Both the position numbers and the translations under genes were made by a program. Shown here one piece after another: positions 17,613-26,549 of a stretch of DNA of 56,064 bases. Location: contig WRBA01000016.1 of assembly GCA_009779915.1 (NCBI GenBank), positions 1-56,064 of the forward strand, written 5' to 3'. The DNA comes from Defluviitaleaceae bacterium. Its GTDB lineage: Bacteria > Bacillota > Clostridia > Lachnospirales > UBA5962. A model generated the notes under the pieces. The model was not told the DNA's origin, searched no databases, and worked only from the letters and a program-made list of their open reading frames with translations. Numbering within the stretch: position 1 is the first letter of the stretch; each line of letters opens with the position of its first letter.

Positions 17613-18974
17613 ATGACGGGCATATTTGCCTTTCTTGATAGAGAGTTTATAAAGAAATTTAGTGCTATAGCGTTGCCTGTGGCACTTATGAATTTAATTA
17701 ATTTCGGTGTTAAAGCAGTTGATACTTTAATGCTTGGGCTTGTTGGTGAAGTGCAGCTCTCAGGTGCGGCTGTGGCAAACCAGCTTTCTTTTATGTTTAT
17801 GATATTTTCAGGGGGCGTAGCTTCCGGCTGCGGTGTTATAGCGTCCCAATACTGGGGCGCAGGGGAAAAAGAGAGAGTACGGGAAATTTTTGCTTTTATG
17901 TATAAGGCAATGGTAGCTATGAATTTAGCTTTTGCTGCGGTGGCTTTCTTTGCTCCATATTTTGTGATTGGAATAATTACAACAGACCGGGAAGTTATTG
18001 CTCAGGGTGCAATTTATGTACGGATTATGAGCTTTGGCTATCTGGTGTGGGGCTTTACGAGTGCGTCTACTATAGCACTTCGCTCTGTAGGGGTTGTAAA
18101 GATATCTGTTGCGGTTTTTTCTGTATCACTTGTAATTAGTGCCACACTGAATTACCTGCTGATTTTTGGAAATTTTGGCTTTCCGCAATTAGGGATTGCA
18201 GGTGCAGCCATAGCTACTGTAACAGCAAGATTTGTGGAATTTATAATAATCACTGCATACATATTGAAAGTTGATAAAGAACTGGCTTTTCGCCTAAGTA
18301 ATTTACTGGGGCGCACCAGAGGTGTGGGCAAAGGCTTTATGCGCCATGGCTTTCCTGTACTTATGAATGAGGTGTTTTGGGCATCGGGGTTTTTTATAGT
18401 AAATGTTATAATAGGTCGCATCGGGCGGGAATTTGTTGCGGCTAATGCTATAGGCGGGCTTTTGTTCCAATTTTCGGGGATGATACTCTTTAGCTGTGCA
18501 AGTGCCGCCTCGGTAATCGTAGGCAATACAATAGGCGAAGGGCATTACGATAAAGCCCGTCAAATTACGAAAGGGATGGTTGCCCTAAACTTCCTAACAG
18601 GGATTTTCTTATTAATAATTATTCAGCTAATAAGAGTGCCTTTTGTTAATTTCTACGAACTTTCAGATACGGCAAGAGCCTATGCTTTCCAACTGACAAA
18701 CATTATTTCGGTACTTGTAATATTTATGGCAGTGGCTGACGGCACTTTAATGGGGCCCTTAAGAGGCGGCGGGGATGCCAAGTTTGTTATGATAGCGGAT
18801 GTAGTTTTTATGTGGATGATATCAATTCCTCTAGGGGCTGTCACAGGGCTTATTTTAGGCTGGCCTGTTTGGATTGTGTTTATAATACTTAGGATTGATT
18901 CGTTTTTTAAGACTATGCTGGTACTTTGGCGAGTGCCTAGCGGTAAATGGCTTAAGGATGTGACGAAAGGGTGA
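17613..18974 (+). CDS. MATE-family efflux transporter
   Basis: 453 residues with about 12 predicted membrane helices, the multidrug and toxin extrusion fold, exporting cations or drugs by ion antiport. Family signatures include PVALMNLINFGVKAVDTLMLGLVG at the start, ISQYWGAG-like IASQYWGAGEKERV, and the repeat-two counterpart GFPVLMNEVFWA. It starts 12 nt after the kinase stop with AGGAG, so it is likely co-transcribed with the two-component genes. Confidence 0.92.
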   Translation: MTGIFAFLDREFIKKFSAIALPVALMNLINFGVKAVDTLMLGLVGEVQLSGAAVANQLSFMFMIFSGGVASGCGVIASQYWGAGEKERVREIFAFMYKAMVAMNLAFAAVAFFAPYFVIGIITTDREVIAQGAIYVRIMSFGYLVWGFTSASTIALRSVGVVKISVAVFSVSLVISATLNYLLIFGNFGFPQLGIAGAAIATVTARFVEFIIITAYILKVDKELAFRLSNLLGRTRGVGKGFMRHGFPVLMNEVFWASGFFIVNVIIGRIGREFVAANAIGGLLFQFSGMILFSCASAASVIVGNTIGEGHYDKARQITKGMVALNFLTGIFLLIIIQLIRVPFVNFYELSDTARAYAFQLTNIISVLVIFMAVADGTLMGPLRGGGDAKFVMIADVVFMWMISIPLGAVTGLILGWPVWIVFIILRIDSFFKTMLVLWRVPSGKWLKDVTKG

Positions 18975-18980
18975 GGAGCT

Positions 18981-19781
18981 ATGATAGAAAAAGCCAAATG
19001 TCGACCTGTATTTTATAGCATAATTTCAGCATTAGCAATATCGTTTTTTTGGGGTGTCACTACATTCTTTGTTCAAGGGCAGTCTGAACAACTTGGAGTA
19101 CAGATATTATCGCTGGCAATTTCAATGGTTAACATTATATTCTCTATCTTGGCTGTAATTTTACTTGGAGTAATAAACCAAATTAATGGCTTCAAACATG
19201 TATTTAGGTTAAGAGGACTTGGAAAGGGCTTAATTGTCCTTATACCTGTTATGGCTTTTTTTCTTTTAGGTTTATCACTTGCTATAAATGCCATGGAGTA
19301 TATGAATGTGAGCATTGAAGAGATTAAGGTTTTTCCGGCAATCATTTTTATGCAAATCACCTCTGCGTTTATGCAGAATGTTATTTTTAGAGGGCTTCTT
19401 GTTACGGCTCTGTTGATAAAATTTAGTAACACTAAAAGCGAAAGAGTAAAAGGCGTTTTTATGGCATCAGCCCTGTATTTAATTATATATATACCATTTA
19501 ATATATTAAGCGGCAGTATAGATTTGATGCAGCTTATAAATACCTTTGTTATAGGTGCGGGATTTTGTGCCGCATATTTGTATTCTAAAAATTTGCTAAG
19601 TATTATTTTAACTCAAGGGATATGGCAAATTTTAAGCTCTGGGGTTAATTTATTTGGTGTTGAAGGTTATCCCCAATCGACACCTTTTGCCGCTGCTGCT
19701 CTAATAGTCATCATACTGATTATGATAGTAGTTTTAACTGTAGTTTTTAGCAGACGTGCCGAGCATTTTCATCTGCGCTGA
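18981..19781 (+). CDS. CPBP-like membrane protein with lost catalytic glutamates
   Basis: 266 residues, about eight membrane helices. The QNVIFRGLLVTALL segment corresponds to motif 1 of CPBP (CAAX protease/bacteriocin-processing) proteins, normally EExxFRG; here both glutamates are replaced by Gln and Asn. The second-motif histidine is also absent in ALYLIIYIPF. It is therefore probably not a protease, if the family assignment is right. It starts 6 nt after the MATE gene with a GAGGAG site and is translationally linked to it. Confidence 0.7.
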   Translation: MIEKAKCRPVFYSIISALAISFFWGVTTFFVQGQSEQLGVQILSLAISMVNIIFSILAVILLGVINQINGFKHVFRLRGLGKGLIVLIPVMAFFLLGLSLAINAMEYMNVSIEEIKVFPAIIFMQITSAFMQNVIFRGLLVTALLIKFSNTKSERVKGVFMASALYLIIYIPFNILSGSIDLMQLINTFVIGAGFCAAYLYSKNLLSIILTQGIWQILSSGVNLFGVEGYPQSTPFAAAALIVIILIMIVVLTVVFSRRAEHFHLR

Positions 19782-19905
19782 CTAATGCACCATTGCCTTT
19801 TGTATAGTGAAATCACTTCAAAATAGTAACAGGAAAACGTAGGTGTTTTTTTGTAGATTGAGGAAACAGGTTCCTGGCATACCCGGGGTGTAATTTTGGT
19901 TGTGC

Positions 19906-20213
19906 ATGGGAACGCTCCTTTCTGAAATTGGTGCATATAAAAAGCCTTGGGGCGGTTGTGGGCGTATGTTCGGCAATTATCGGCGGGGGAGTATTACGCT
20001 TCACAGGAATTACAGCAAAAAGAAGAAATGTTTTTTACGGTGAATTGGCATAACGATATAAATGCCGCCGATTGTTATATCCGTTACAAAGAAATATTTT
20101 ACGATATTACGAGAATTGACACATTCGAGGGGTACAAAGAGGATTTGAAACTATATGCGCTTTTGCTTGCTTCGCAGCCGAAACAGGGGGAGATTGTAGA
20201 GTGGCAGGGGTGA
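19906..20213 (+). pseudogene. Frameshifted phage head-tail adaptor
   Basis: From 19947 to 20213 the frame encodes a protein of the SPP1-gp16-like head-tail joining family (recognisable in ELQQKEEMFFTVNW, INAADCYIRYKEIFYDITRI and YKEDLKLYALLL). Its N-terminus continues in another frame from an ATG at 19906 (MGTLLSEIGAYKKPW). Adding one G in the run at 19949-19952 would join them into one protein, so a single-base deletion, or a sequencing error, has split it. It is the only clear virion gene here and marks a prophage remnant. Confidence 0.65.
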
Positions 20214-20232
20214 AACCTTGCCATTTTTTAGA

Positions 20233-20261
20233 TTGTAAAATTGGACAGGTTTTAGTATAAT
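20233..20261 (+). promoter_or_regulatory. Promoter of the HNH gene
   Basis: TTGTAA-N17-TATAAT. The expected transcript start near 20268 falls beside an ATG at 20271, favouring the downstream GTG start for translation. Confidence 0.65.
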
Positions 20262-20297
20262 TATGATGTAATGATTAAGGTTACGGGGGGCGTTCAT

Positions 20298-20975
20298 GTG
20301 GAATACAAAATCGAAAAATACGTGCGAAGCCGCACAGATGAAGAATTATTAAATGATTTGAAACGAGTTGCAGACGCAAACAGCGGAAAAGTTACACAAA
20401 AACTTTATAGGGAGTACCGAAAAACAGTAGATTCTTCACTTGCTGATGGTACAACCATTTGCAAGCAAATTGGATGGAGCACGGCGGTTGCTTTAATTGG
20501 AGTAGAAACAAGCAAATATCAAAATAACAAAAAAATTACAGAAGAAGAATTATTAAACGAAATTCTTAGACTGTGGACAGAACTTGGACGGCAACCGACT
20601 ACAACAGATATTAAAAATGGATTGTGTAAATATTCGAGAAACCGATTTAGTATTTTTGGCGGTTGGGGTGGTGCTTTAACGAAATTTATTGAATGGGTGA
20701 ATAATGAGGGGTTGGTTTCATCACCAGATGTAAAATTTGAAAGCAAAAATAAGGGGCGTTTAACAAGCCGTGATATAAACCTTAGATTAAGATTTAAGGT
20801 TATGCAACGCGATAATTTCAAATGCCAAATGTGTGGAGTTGCACCTTCTAATGACCCAACAATAAAATTACACGTAGACCATTGTACGCCGTGGGCAAAA
20901 GGCGGGGAAACTGAAATAGACAATTTACAAACGCTATGCCAAAACTGTAATTTAGGCAAAAGTGATTTGACTTAA
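20298..20975 (+). CDS. HNH endonuclease with homing-associated repeats
   Basis: 225 residues from GTG 20298, which has GGGGGG upstream. An in-frame ATG at 20271 would be almost leaderless. Two N-terminal repeats of the HNH-associated type (TDEELLNDLKRV with WSTAVALIG, and TEEELLNEILRL with GGWGGALTKFIEWV) probably bind DNA. The C-terminal HNH nuclease has FKCQMCGVAP, the catalytic LHVDHCTPWAKGG, and DNLQTLCQNCN, with the cysteines forming a zinc site. Such genes are often phage-borne or act as free-standing homing nucleases. It sits in the prophage remnant. Confidence 0.85.
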   Translation: MEYKIEKYVRSRTDEELLNDLKRVADANSGKVTQKLYREYRKTVDSSLADGTTICKQIGWSTAVALIGVETSKYQNNKKITEEELLNEILRLWTELGRQPTTTDIKNGLCKYSRNRFSIFGGWGGALTKFIEWVNNEGLVSSPDVKFESKNKGRLTSRDINLRLRFKVMQRDNFKCQMCGVAPSNDPTIKLHVDHCTPWAKGGETEIDNLQTLCQNCNLGKSDLT

Positions 20976-21010
20976 TGCAAAATATATGTAATTTTCCGGG
21001 AGGGATTAAG

Positions 21011-21265
21011 TTGGCAAGAAAACGTCTGACAAGGGCTGAACGAGATGCAAAAGAAAGTATGGAATATCAGCGAAAATTGGAAAATACCGTTGATTCAATA
21101 ATCGCCGTTGGAAAGCGTGAAGGAAAAATATATACAAAATATGACCGTATGTGCTTGCTTGCGTTCCATGATGAACGTGACATTTCTGATTTTGACTTGC
21201 GAGCAGAGTTGGACAAAATAAAGGAGTTAGAAAAAAGAGAAAGCGAAGCAAAAGAAAATTCATAA
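21011..21265 (+). CDS. Small charged hypothetical protein
   Basis: 84 residues from a TTG start that has GGGAGGG 6 nt upstream; an earlier in-frame ATG at 20975 lacks a site. The protein is almost entirely charged and helical (KRLTRAERDAKESMEYQRKL, then ELDKIKELEKRESEAKE), so a coiled coil is likely. It follows the HNH gene by 35 bases in one transcript. Not recognised; probably phage-derived. Confidence 0.65.
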   Translation: MARKRLTRAERDAKESMEYQRKLENTVDSIIAVGKREGKIYTKYDRMCLLAFHDERDISDFDLRAELDKIKELEKRESEAKENS

Positions 21266-21434
21266 TAGTGCAAAGCGAAACATTAGCAGTACATATCCGC
21301 GTTAAAATGGATGCGATTCCCAACCCATTTCAGGGCGGTTTTGGTGTAAAATAGAAGTACAGGCGTTGAGAGCATAGCCTATTTTACTGGTACTTATCGT
21401 GTTTTTTCTAACCTTAACATATTTAACAAATAAC

Positions 21435-21668
21435 TCATTTTTGTTGCTCCCTCTCTTCATGGTCATCAATAAAAAGCTGATAAACATCAACGTGCAACGC
21501 ATCAGCAATTTTCTTGACGTTTTCTAAAGCGATGCTACGCCGACACCTTTCTACCGCGCTAACATAAGTTCGGTGAAGTCCAGCATATTCAGCAAGTTTT
21601 TCTTGCGAATAACCATTAGCTAGCCTATATTTTCTAACGTTCCTTGCAAAAGTGTGCAAAATATTCAT
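21435..21668 (-). CDS. XRE-family transcriptional regulator
   Basis: 77 residues, essentially one helix-turn-helix domain: FARNVRKYRLANGYSQEKLAE, then LHRTYVSAVERCRRSIALENV and KKIADALHVDVYQLF. Stand-alone Cro/CI-like repressors of this size often control prophage genes. The upstream region has AATAAGTC repeated near 21708 and 21724 and a related inverted form near 21778, possible operators. It is convergent to the HNH pair. Confidence 0.88.
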   Translation of the reverse strand: MNILHTFARNVRKYRLANGYSQEKLAEYAGLHRTYVSAVERCRRSIALENVKKIADALHVDVYQLFIDDHEEREQQK

Positions 21669-21858
21669 GCGAATCTTCCTCCCATAACAATTTTATTATA
21701 CGAACTCAATAAGTCTACATACAATAAGTCACGTAGGTGAAAGGTGTTTTTTTGAACTTATGATATATCGTTAGGTATGACTTACGTATTGATTACACTC
21801 AACAACTTATCTTGAAAAGTGTCTTTGCTACTCTGTTGACCATTGCCCATAGATGACA

Positions 21859-21893
21859 AAAGGTGATACTTCTTTAAACGAAGTATCACCTTT
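21859..21893. terminator. Bidirectional terminator after the clpC operon
   Basis: AAAGGTGATACTTC and GAAGTATCACCTTT make a perfect 14-bp stem with a 7-base loop, giving T-runs on either strand. It lies 22 bases past the last gene of the clp operon. Confidence 0.85.
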
Positions 21894-21914
21894 ATCATAC
21901 GGCTACGGTTGATT

Positions 21915-22379
21915 TCATGGCGTTATTGAAAAGCCTATTGCCGCAAAACCGTTCATAATTCCAAAAAAGCATAAAATAAAGCCAACTATACCCCAAAAGC
22001 CGATACTAGCCCCATATGGACCAAAAAAATGCTTTATCAGGCAAATAATTCCCAAGCTGCTGCAAATTACGGCAACCCAGCCGCCTGTCAGGCTTTCAAT
22101 ATCATGACTGTAAAGACCAAAGACTAAGCCGGCAATACCTAGGATGAGGCAAGCATATACCAGTATCCTGGCACTGCGCCGTCTTTCTTTCTCTGCTTCT
22201 ATACGGGCTTCTCTTTCCTGGTTTTGCGTTTCAAGAAATTCCTCGTATTCCCCTTTTGTCATTTCTGTAGGGGACTTGTAAGAATATTCTTGGGGATTAA
22301 GAATTTTTTCTATATCCTTAGTTGCTTTGTCCATCTCTTGCTGTTTTGCTTTGTTTACCGGAAAAAATGGATAGCTCAT
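21915..22379 (-). CDS. Hypothetical membrane protein co-transcribed with clpC
   Basis: 154 residues. The N-terminal 70 residues are cytosolic and charged (KAKQQEMDKATKDIEKIL, then EEFLETQNQEREARIEAEKE), predicted coiled coil. Three or four membrane helices follow (ILVYACLILGIAGLVFGLY, GGWVAVICSSLGIICLI and IGFWGIVGFILCFFGIM). It starts 22 nt after the clpC stop with AGGAGG 7 nt before the ATG, and a strong terminator follows it, so it is the fourth gene of the mcsA-mcsB-clpC transcript. I do not recognise a family. Confidence 0.8.
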   Translation of the reverse strand: MSYPFFPVNKAKQQEMDKATKDIEKILNPQEYSYKSPTEMTKGEYEEFLETQNQEREARIEAEKERRRSARILVYACLILGIAGLVFGLYSHDIESLTGGWVAVICSSLGIICLIKHFFGPYGASIGFWGIVGFILCFFGIMNGFAAIGFSITP

Positions 22380-22401
22380 AGTCAGTCCTCCTATAATTCA
22401 C

Positions 22402-24852
22402 TCAACGCTGCTTGATTTTAAACTCACCTTTGGCGGTAAAGTCTATCCTGATTGTGGAGCCGCTTTCTATACTTCCGTCAAGTATAGCCTCCGCAACTAA
22501 ATCCTCAATCTTAGACTGGATAACTCTCCTTAAAGGTCTTGCGCCATAGGTCGGGTCGAAGCCTTTTTCGGCAATTTCATCTAATGCGGCCTTTGTAAGG
22601 TCAAGTTTAATATCCAAGCTTACTTTAACTCGCTTAGTCACTTCTTTAATCATAATCTGGGCAATATCTTTAACCTGATCTTTATCAAGTTGATGGAATA
22701 CTATTATATCATCAATTCTGTTAATAAACTCGGGACGGAACATTTTTTTAACTTCATCATTAAACATCCGCTTTAAATCTTCATAATCTTTTTCTCTATC
22801 AGTCTGTGCCACAAAGCCTAGCCGTTTGTTCTCAACAGCATTTTTAGCCCCTACATTTGAGGTCATTATGATAATCGTATTTTTAAAATCTACTCTGCGA
22901 CCATGTGCGTCAGTTATATGCCCATCATCTAAAACCTGCAAAAGGATATTAAACACATCAGGATGGGCTTTTTCGATTTCGTCAAATAAAAGGACAGAAT
23001 AGGGCTTGCGCCTTATCTTTTCGGAAAGCTGACCGCCTTCATCATAGCCAACATAGCCCGGCGGCGAGCCTATAAGCTTGGAAACCGCGTGTTTTTCCAT
23101 ATATTCGCTCATATCAACTCTAATCATAGCGGATTCATCCCCGAAAACAACTTCCGCAAGGGCTTTTGACAGCTCGGTTTTACCTACTCCTGTAGGACCT
23201 AAAAACAGGAATGAGCCGACAGGCCGCTTAGGGTCTTTAAGTCCAACACGCCCTCTTCTAATAGCCTTTGACACGGCCTTAACAGCCTCATCCTGACCGA
23301 TTATGCGCTCATGGAGGATTTTTTCCATATTTCTAAGTCGCGCACTTTCCTCCTCTTTAAGCTGCTGGACGGGTATCCCTGTCCAACCGGCAACAGCGGT
23401 GGCAATATCTTCAGGCGTAACGGCAGCTTCGATACCTTCGTTTTTTTCCTTCCACTTTTGGATTTCTTTCTCCAAATTAGTGCGGATTTTACCTTGTTCC
23501 CGCTTTAGTTCCCCTGCTTTTTCAAATTCTTCAGTTTTTATAGCTTCCTCTTTTTCTTTTTCAAGCTCCGCAAGCCTTTCTTCAAGGTCTTTAAGCCCCG
23601 GGGGCAATGTAAATCCTTTAAGCTTAACCCTGGAAGCTGCTTCATCTAACAAATCAACTGCCTTATCAGGTAAAAAACGATCAGATATATATCTGCTTGA
23701 GAGTTTAACGGCCGCATTTATAGCCTCATCGGAAATTTTTACGGAATGATGAGCCTCATATTTGTCCCTAAGTCCGAGAAGCATTTGGATTGCCTCTTCC
23801 TCCGAGGGTTCATCTACAGTTACAGGCTGAAAACGCCGCTCAAGTGCCGCGTCTTTTTCGATATATTTTCTATACTCATCCATTGTAGTTGCGCCTATTA
23901 CCTGAATTTCACCTCTTGAAAGAGAGGGTTTTAAGATATTGGAAGCATCAATAGCACCTTCGGCAGCTCCGGCTCCAACTAAAGTATGAAGCTCGTCTAT
24001 GAAAAGGATAATATTGCCGGCTTTTGTAACCTCTGCCATAACTTTTTTTATACGCTCTTCAAATTCACCTCTATACTTACTCCCTGCTACCATTGCGGAT
24101 AAATCCAAGGATACAACCCGCTTATCCTTTAAAGTTTGAGGGGTTGCGCCGCTTATAATTTGCTGAGCCAATCCCTCTACAATAGCGGTTTTACCTACTC
24201 CCGGATCCCCTACGAGAACAGGGTTGTTTTTTGTGCGCCTGGATAAAATTTGTACAAGACGCTCAATCTCTCTGACACGCCCTACAATAGGGTCAAATTT
24301 ATTTTGGGAAGCCATCAATGTAAAATCACGGCTAAATTGGTCTAGTGTAGGAGTTTCCGACTTGCGGTTAGGTGATGGTTTGGTGTTTATGGGCATACCG
24401 CCTGCGGCAACATTTGTCCCGTCTCCTTCCCCAATCATTGATAAAATATCTCCTTTTAGCTTAATCAAATTAACATTAAGAGAGGAGAGTATACGGACAG
24501 ATGCCCCGTCCCCATCGTTTAATATGGCTAAGAGAAGATGCTCCGTACCTACATAGCCCGTCCCCATTTTAAGAGCTTCCGACAAGCTTTGCTCCAATAC
24601 CCGCTTGGCTCTTGGGGTAAAATCACTGGGTTCGCCGCCTTTGCCGGCACCCATAAAGCTTTCGATTTTGTCTTCAATTTGATTGGCGTGTATGTTCTGC
24701 TCCTCTAAGGCTTTTCCTGCTACACCTTGGCTTATGGCGGCAAGCCCTAACAGCAAATGTTCTGAGCCAACATAATTATGCCCAAGCCCTGCCGCGCTTT
24801 TTTGGGCATATTCTATAGCTTCTTTCGCTTTTTGTGTGAATTTTGGTTGCAT
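22402..24852 (-). CDS. clpC: ATP-dependent Clp protease ATPase subunit ClpC
   Basis: 816 residues. The double Clp_N domain occupies about 1-145, followed by the D1 ATPase with Walker [14 protein letters not shown] and [16 protein letters not shown]. The middle domain has a UVR-like segment ([19 protein letters not shown]). D2 has Walker [15 protein letters not shown] and Walker [15 protein letters not shown], plus the sensor region and C-terminal domain. ClpC unfolds substrates for ClpP; in Bacillus, proteins marked by McsB arginine phosphorylation bind its N domain. It follows mcsB by 28 nt. A CIRCE element heads the operon. Confidence 0.97.
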   Translation of the reverse strand: MQPKFTQKAKEAIEYAQKSAAGLGHNYVGSEHLLLGLAAISQGVAGKALEEQNIHANQIEDKIESFMGAGKGGEPSDFTPRAKRVLEQSLSEALKMGTGYVGTEHLLLAILNDGDGASVRILSSLNVNLIKLKGDILSMIGEGDGTNVAAGGMPINTKPSPNRKSETPTLDQFSRDFTLMASQNKFDPIVGRVREIERLVQILSRRTKNNPVLVGDPGVGKTAIVEGLAQQIISGATPQTLKDKRVVSLDLSAMVAGSKYRGEFEERIKKVMAEVTKAGNIILFIDELHTLVGAGAAEGAIDASNILKPSLSRGEIQVIGATTMDEYRKYIEKDAALERRFQPVTVDEPSEEEAIQMLLGLRDKYEAHHSVKISDEAINAAVKLSSRYISDRFLPDKAVDLLDEAASRVKLKGFTLPPGLKDLEERLAELEKEKEEAIKTEEFEKAGELKREQGKIRTNLEKEIQKWKEKNEGIEAAVTPEDIATAVAGWTGIPVQQLKEEESARLRNMEKILHERIIGQDEAVKAVSKAIRRGRVGLKDPKRPVGSFLFLGPTGVGKTELSKALAEVVFGDESAMIRVDMSEYMEKHAVSKLIGSPPGYVGYDEGGQLSEKIRRKPYSVLLFDEIEKAHPDVFNILLQVLDDGHITDAHGRRVDFKNTIIIMTSNVGAKNAVENKRLGFVAQTDREKDYEDLKRMFNDEVKKMFRPEFINRIDDIIVFHQLDKDQVKDIAQIMIKEVTKRVKVSLDIKLDLTKAALDEIAEKGFDPTYGARPLRRVIQSKIEDLVAEAILDGSIESGSTIRIDFTAKGEFKIKQR

Positions 24853-24880
24853 ATTTTCCTCCCATCGAGTTTATTAAAGT

Positions 24881-25903
24881 TTATACTTTAAAGATCTCTC
24901 TTAAATATTTTGCTCGTTCTATACGTATATCATTTTCACTTAAATGCGCGCCGGCACGTTTTTGGAGGTTGCCAGGCTCAATATTCATCATAATAGAGTA
25001 AATGGGGCGGTCGATCTCTTTTTTTGATAATATACCTGATAAAATGCCAACCCTAATTGCAGACAGGCTTTCCATAGCTTCATTTACAGTTAGCTTTCTT
25101 GCATGGCTTAAGAGTCCCAAAGCTCTAAAAATCATATCTTCCATTTCAATTGGTTTATTGATAAAAGCATTTTTTAAAAGAATATGTTCGTTTTCTTTAA
25201 GCTGTTCACAAGTATGATTTAGAGTATTTATAATTTCCTCTTCGGACTTACCTAGGGTAACCTGGTTAGATAATTGGTAAATACTTCCAAAAGGCTTAGA
25301 GCCTTCCCCGTAAATCCCTCTAAAAGTCATACCCAGCTTAGATAGCCCTGTTACAATCCTTTGTAAATTACCGGTTTTTTCAAGCATAGGAATATGAACC
25401 ATAAATGAAGCCCTAAGCCCTGTGCCTGTATTAGTTGGGCAGCTGGTTAAATAGCCAAAGTCCTTGTGGTAAGCGTACTTCAAACCACTCTCAAGACGGT
25501 CATCAACTTCTGCTGCGTTTTTATAGGCACTCTCCAAATCATCGCCGGGAGTTATAGCTTGTATTCGTATATGATCCTCTTCCCCAAGCATTATGACTGT
25601 GTTTGGAATATCGCACTTAAGAAGCCCTACAGGCCGCTTAGTGCCTATGGATAAAATTTCCGGACTGATATCATGATTTTCCACCATACTCATTTGTTCT
25701 ACCGTATTTTCTTTTGCAAGCTCAATAAAATTAAAGTCAGGTGCGGCTTTTTTAACTTTGGTTATCATATCTGCCGATTGTGCCTCTGTAATACATGCGG
25801 AAAAAGGGTAGTCTTCAAGATTTCTTGCAAGTCTTACACGGCTTGATATAATCGGTGATGTATCAGTTTCCATAGACTCATACCAATTACTCATTTGCCG
25901 CAC
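24881..25903 (-). CDS. mcsB: Protein-arginine kinase McsB
   Basis: 340 residues of the ATP:guanido phosphotransferase fold. ISSRVRLARNLEDYPF begins the catalytic core, and the active-site segment is SCPTNTGTGLRASFMVHIP with its cysteine. RAKYLREIF ends the protein. McsB phosphorylates arginines in damaged proteins and in the CtsR repressor, targeting them to ClpCP, and needs McsA as activator. The gene overlaps mcsA by 17 bases. No ctsR is visible, unlike the usual ctsR-mcsA-mcsB-clpC order. Confidence 0.96.
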   Translation of the reverse strand: MRQMSNWYESMETDTSPIISSRVRLARNLEDYPFSACITEAQSADMITKVKKAAPDFNFIELAKENTVEQMSMVENHDISPEILSIGTKRPVGLLKCDIPNTVIMLGEEDHIRIQAITPGDDLESAYKNAAEVDDRLESGLKYAYHKDFGYLTSCPTNTGTGLRASFMVHIPMLEKTGNLQRIVTGLSKLGMTFRGIYGEGSKPFGSIYQLSNQVTLGKSEEEIINTLNHTCEQLKENEHILLKNAFINKPIEMEDMIFRALGLLSHARKLTVNEAMESLSAIRVGILSGILSKKEIDRPIYSIMMNIEPGNLQKRAGAHLSENDIRIERAKYLREIFKV

Positions 25904-26423
25904 CCCCCTTTTGACTTTCTGATTTTAACAGGCGGATTTGGTCTCTTGTTTTTGCTGCTTCCTCATACTCCTCGGAGGCTATAAATCCCTGGAGTTCCAG
26001 CTCCAATGCGGCTATTTTTCTGTCTTTCATAAAAGTTTTGCCCATAACCTTGGGGATTTTACCAATATGTCGGGTTCCTGGCTGTACTTTTTTAAAGACT
26101 CCAAGAAGCTCAGGCTCAAAAGCCTTATAACAAGAAGCACAGCCCAGCATAGATGTTTTTTTAAATTCATTAAAAGAAAGACCGCAAATATCACAAATTT
26201 TAGCCCCTGTTCTCTGGCTTTTGTAGGTTTTGGAAGAGCCTTCCGGTCCAAACCAAAAACTGTGTATGGCATGAAAAGCCTGATTAGGAGGGGTACCTGT
26301 ACCTACATTCATGTTTTGCGAAAAGGCACATTCGCTGCAAAGATGGGCACTGGTCAGTTCTCCGTTTATACTCTGCTCTATATATACACTGGCTTCATTG
26401 TGATGACATCTGTTACATTTCAT
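25887..26423 (-). CDS. mcsA: McsA, zinc-finger activator of McsB
   Basis: 178 residues from ATG 26423, with GGAGGG 5 nt upstream; a longer reading from 26477 adds residues without support. Cysteine pairs CNRC, CSEC, CDIC and CASC form the zinc-binding N-terminal half. The C-terminal UVR domain is ALELELQGFIASEEYEEAAK-like and helps interaction with ClpC. It is the first gene of the mcsA-mcsB-clpC operon, directly behind a promoter overlapped by CIRCE. Confidence 0.95.
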   Translation of the reverse strand: MKCNRCHHNEASVYIEQSINGELTSAHLCSECAFSQNMNVGTGTPPNQAFHAIHSFWFGPEGSSKTYKSQRTGAKICDICGLSFNEFKKTSMLGCASCYKAFEPELLGVFKKVQPGTRHIGKIPKVMGKTFMKDRKIAALELELQGFIASEEYEEAAKTRDQIRLLKSESQKGGAANE

Positions 26424-26467
26424 AATAGCCCTCCCTGCGATTAATAGTGTTACCAAATTCTTCCTAT

Positions 26468-26497
26468 AGTATAACACACAATCTTGTTAGCCATCAA
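26468..26497 (-). promoter_or_regulatory. Promoter of mcsA-mcsB-clpC
   Basis: On the minus strand TTGATG-N18-TATACT. The -35 hexamer lies inside the CIRCE operator, so bound HrcA would block polymerase. Confidence 0.7.
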
Positions 26498-26513
26498 GGG
26501 TGGTGAGTGCTAA
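26487..26513. promoter_or_regulatory. CIRCE operator (HrcA binding)
   Basis: Read on the minus strand: TTAGCACTC, nine bases, GATGGCTAA. The consensus is TTAGCACTC-N9-GAGTGCTAA, so the first half is perfect and the second matches 7 of 9. The position over the -35 box fits repression. It suggests HrcA control in place of CtsR. Confidence 0.8.
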
Positions 26514-26549
26514 AATTATTAAGTTTTTTTAAGAATTTTATGTGACTGA

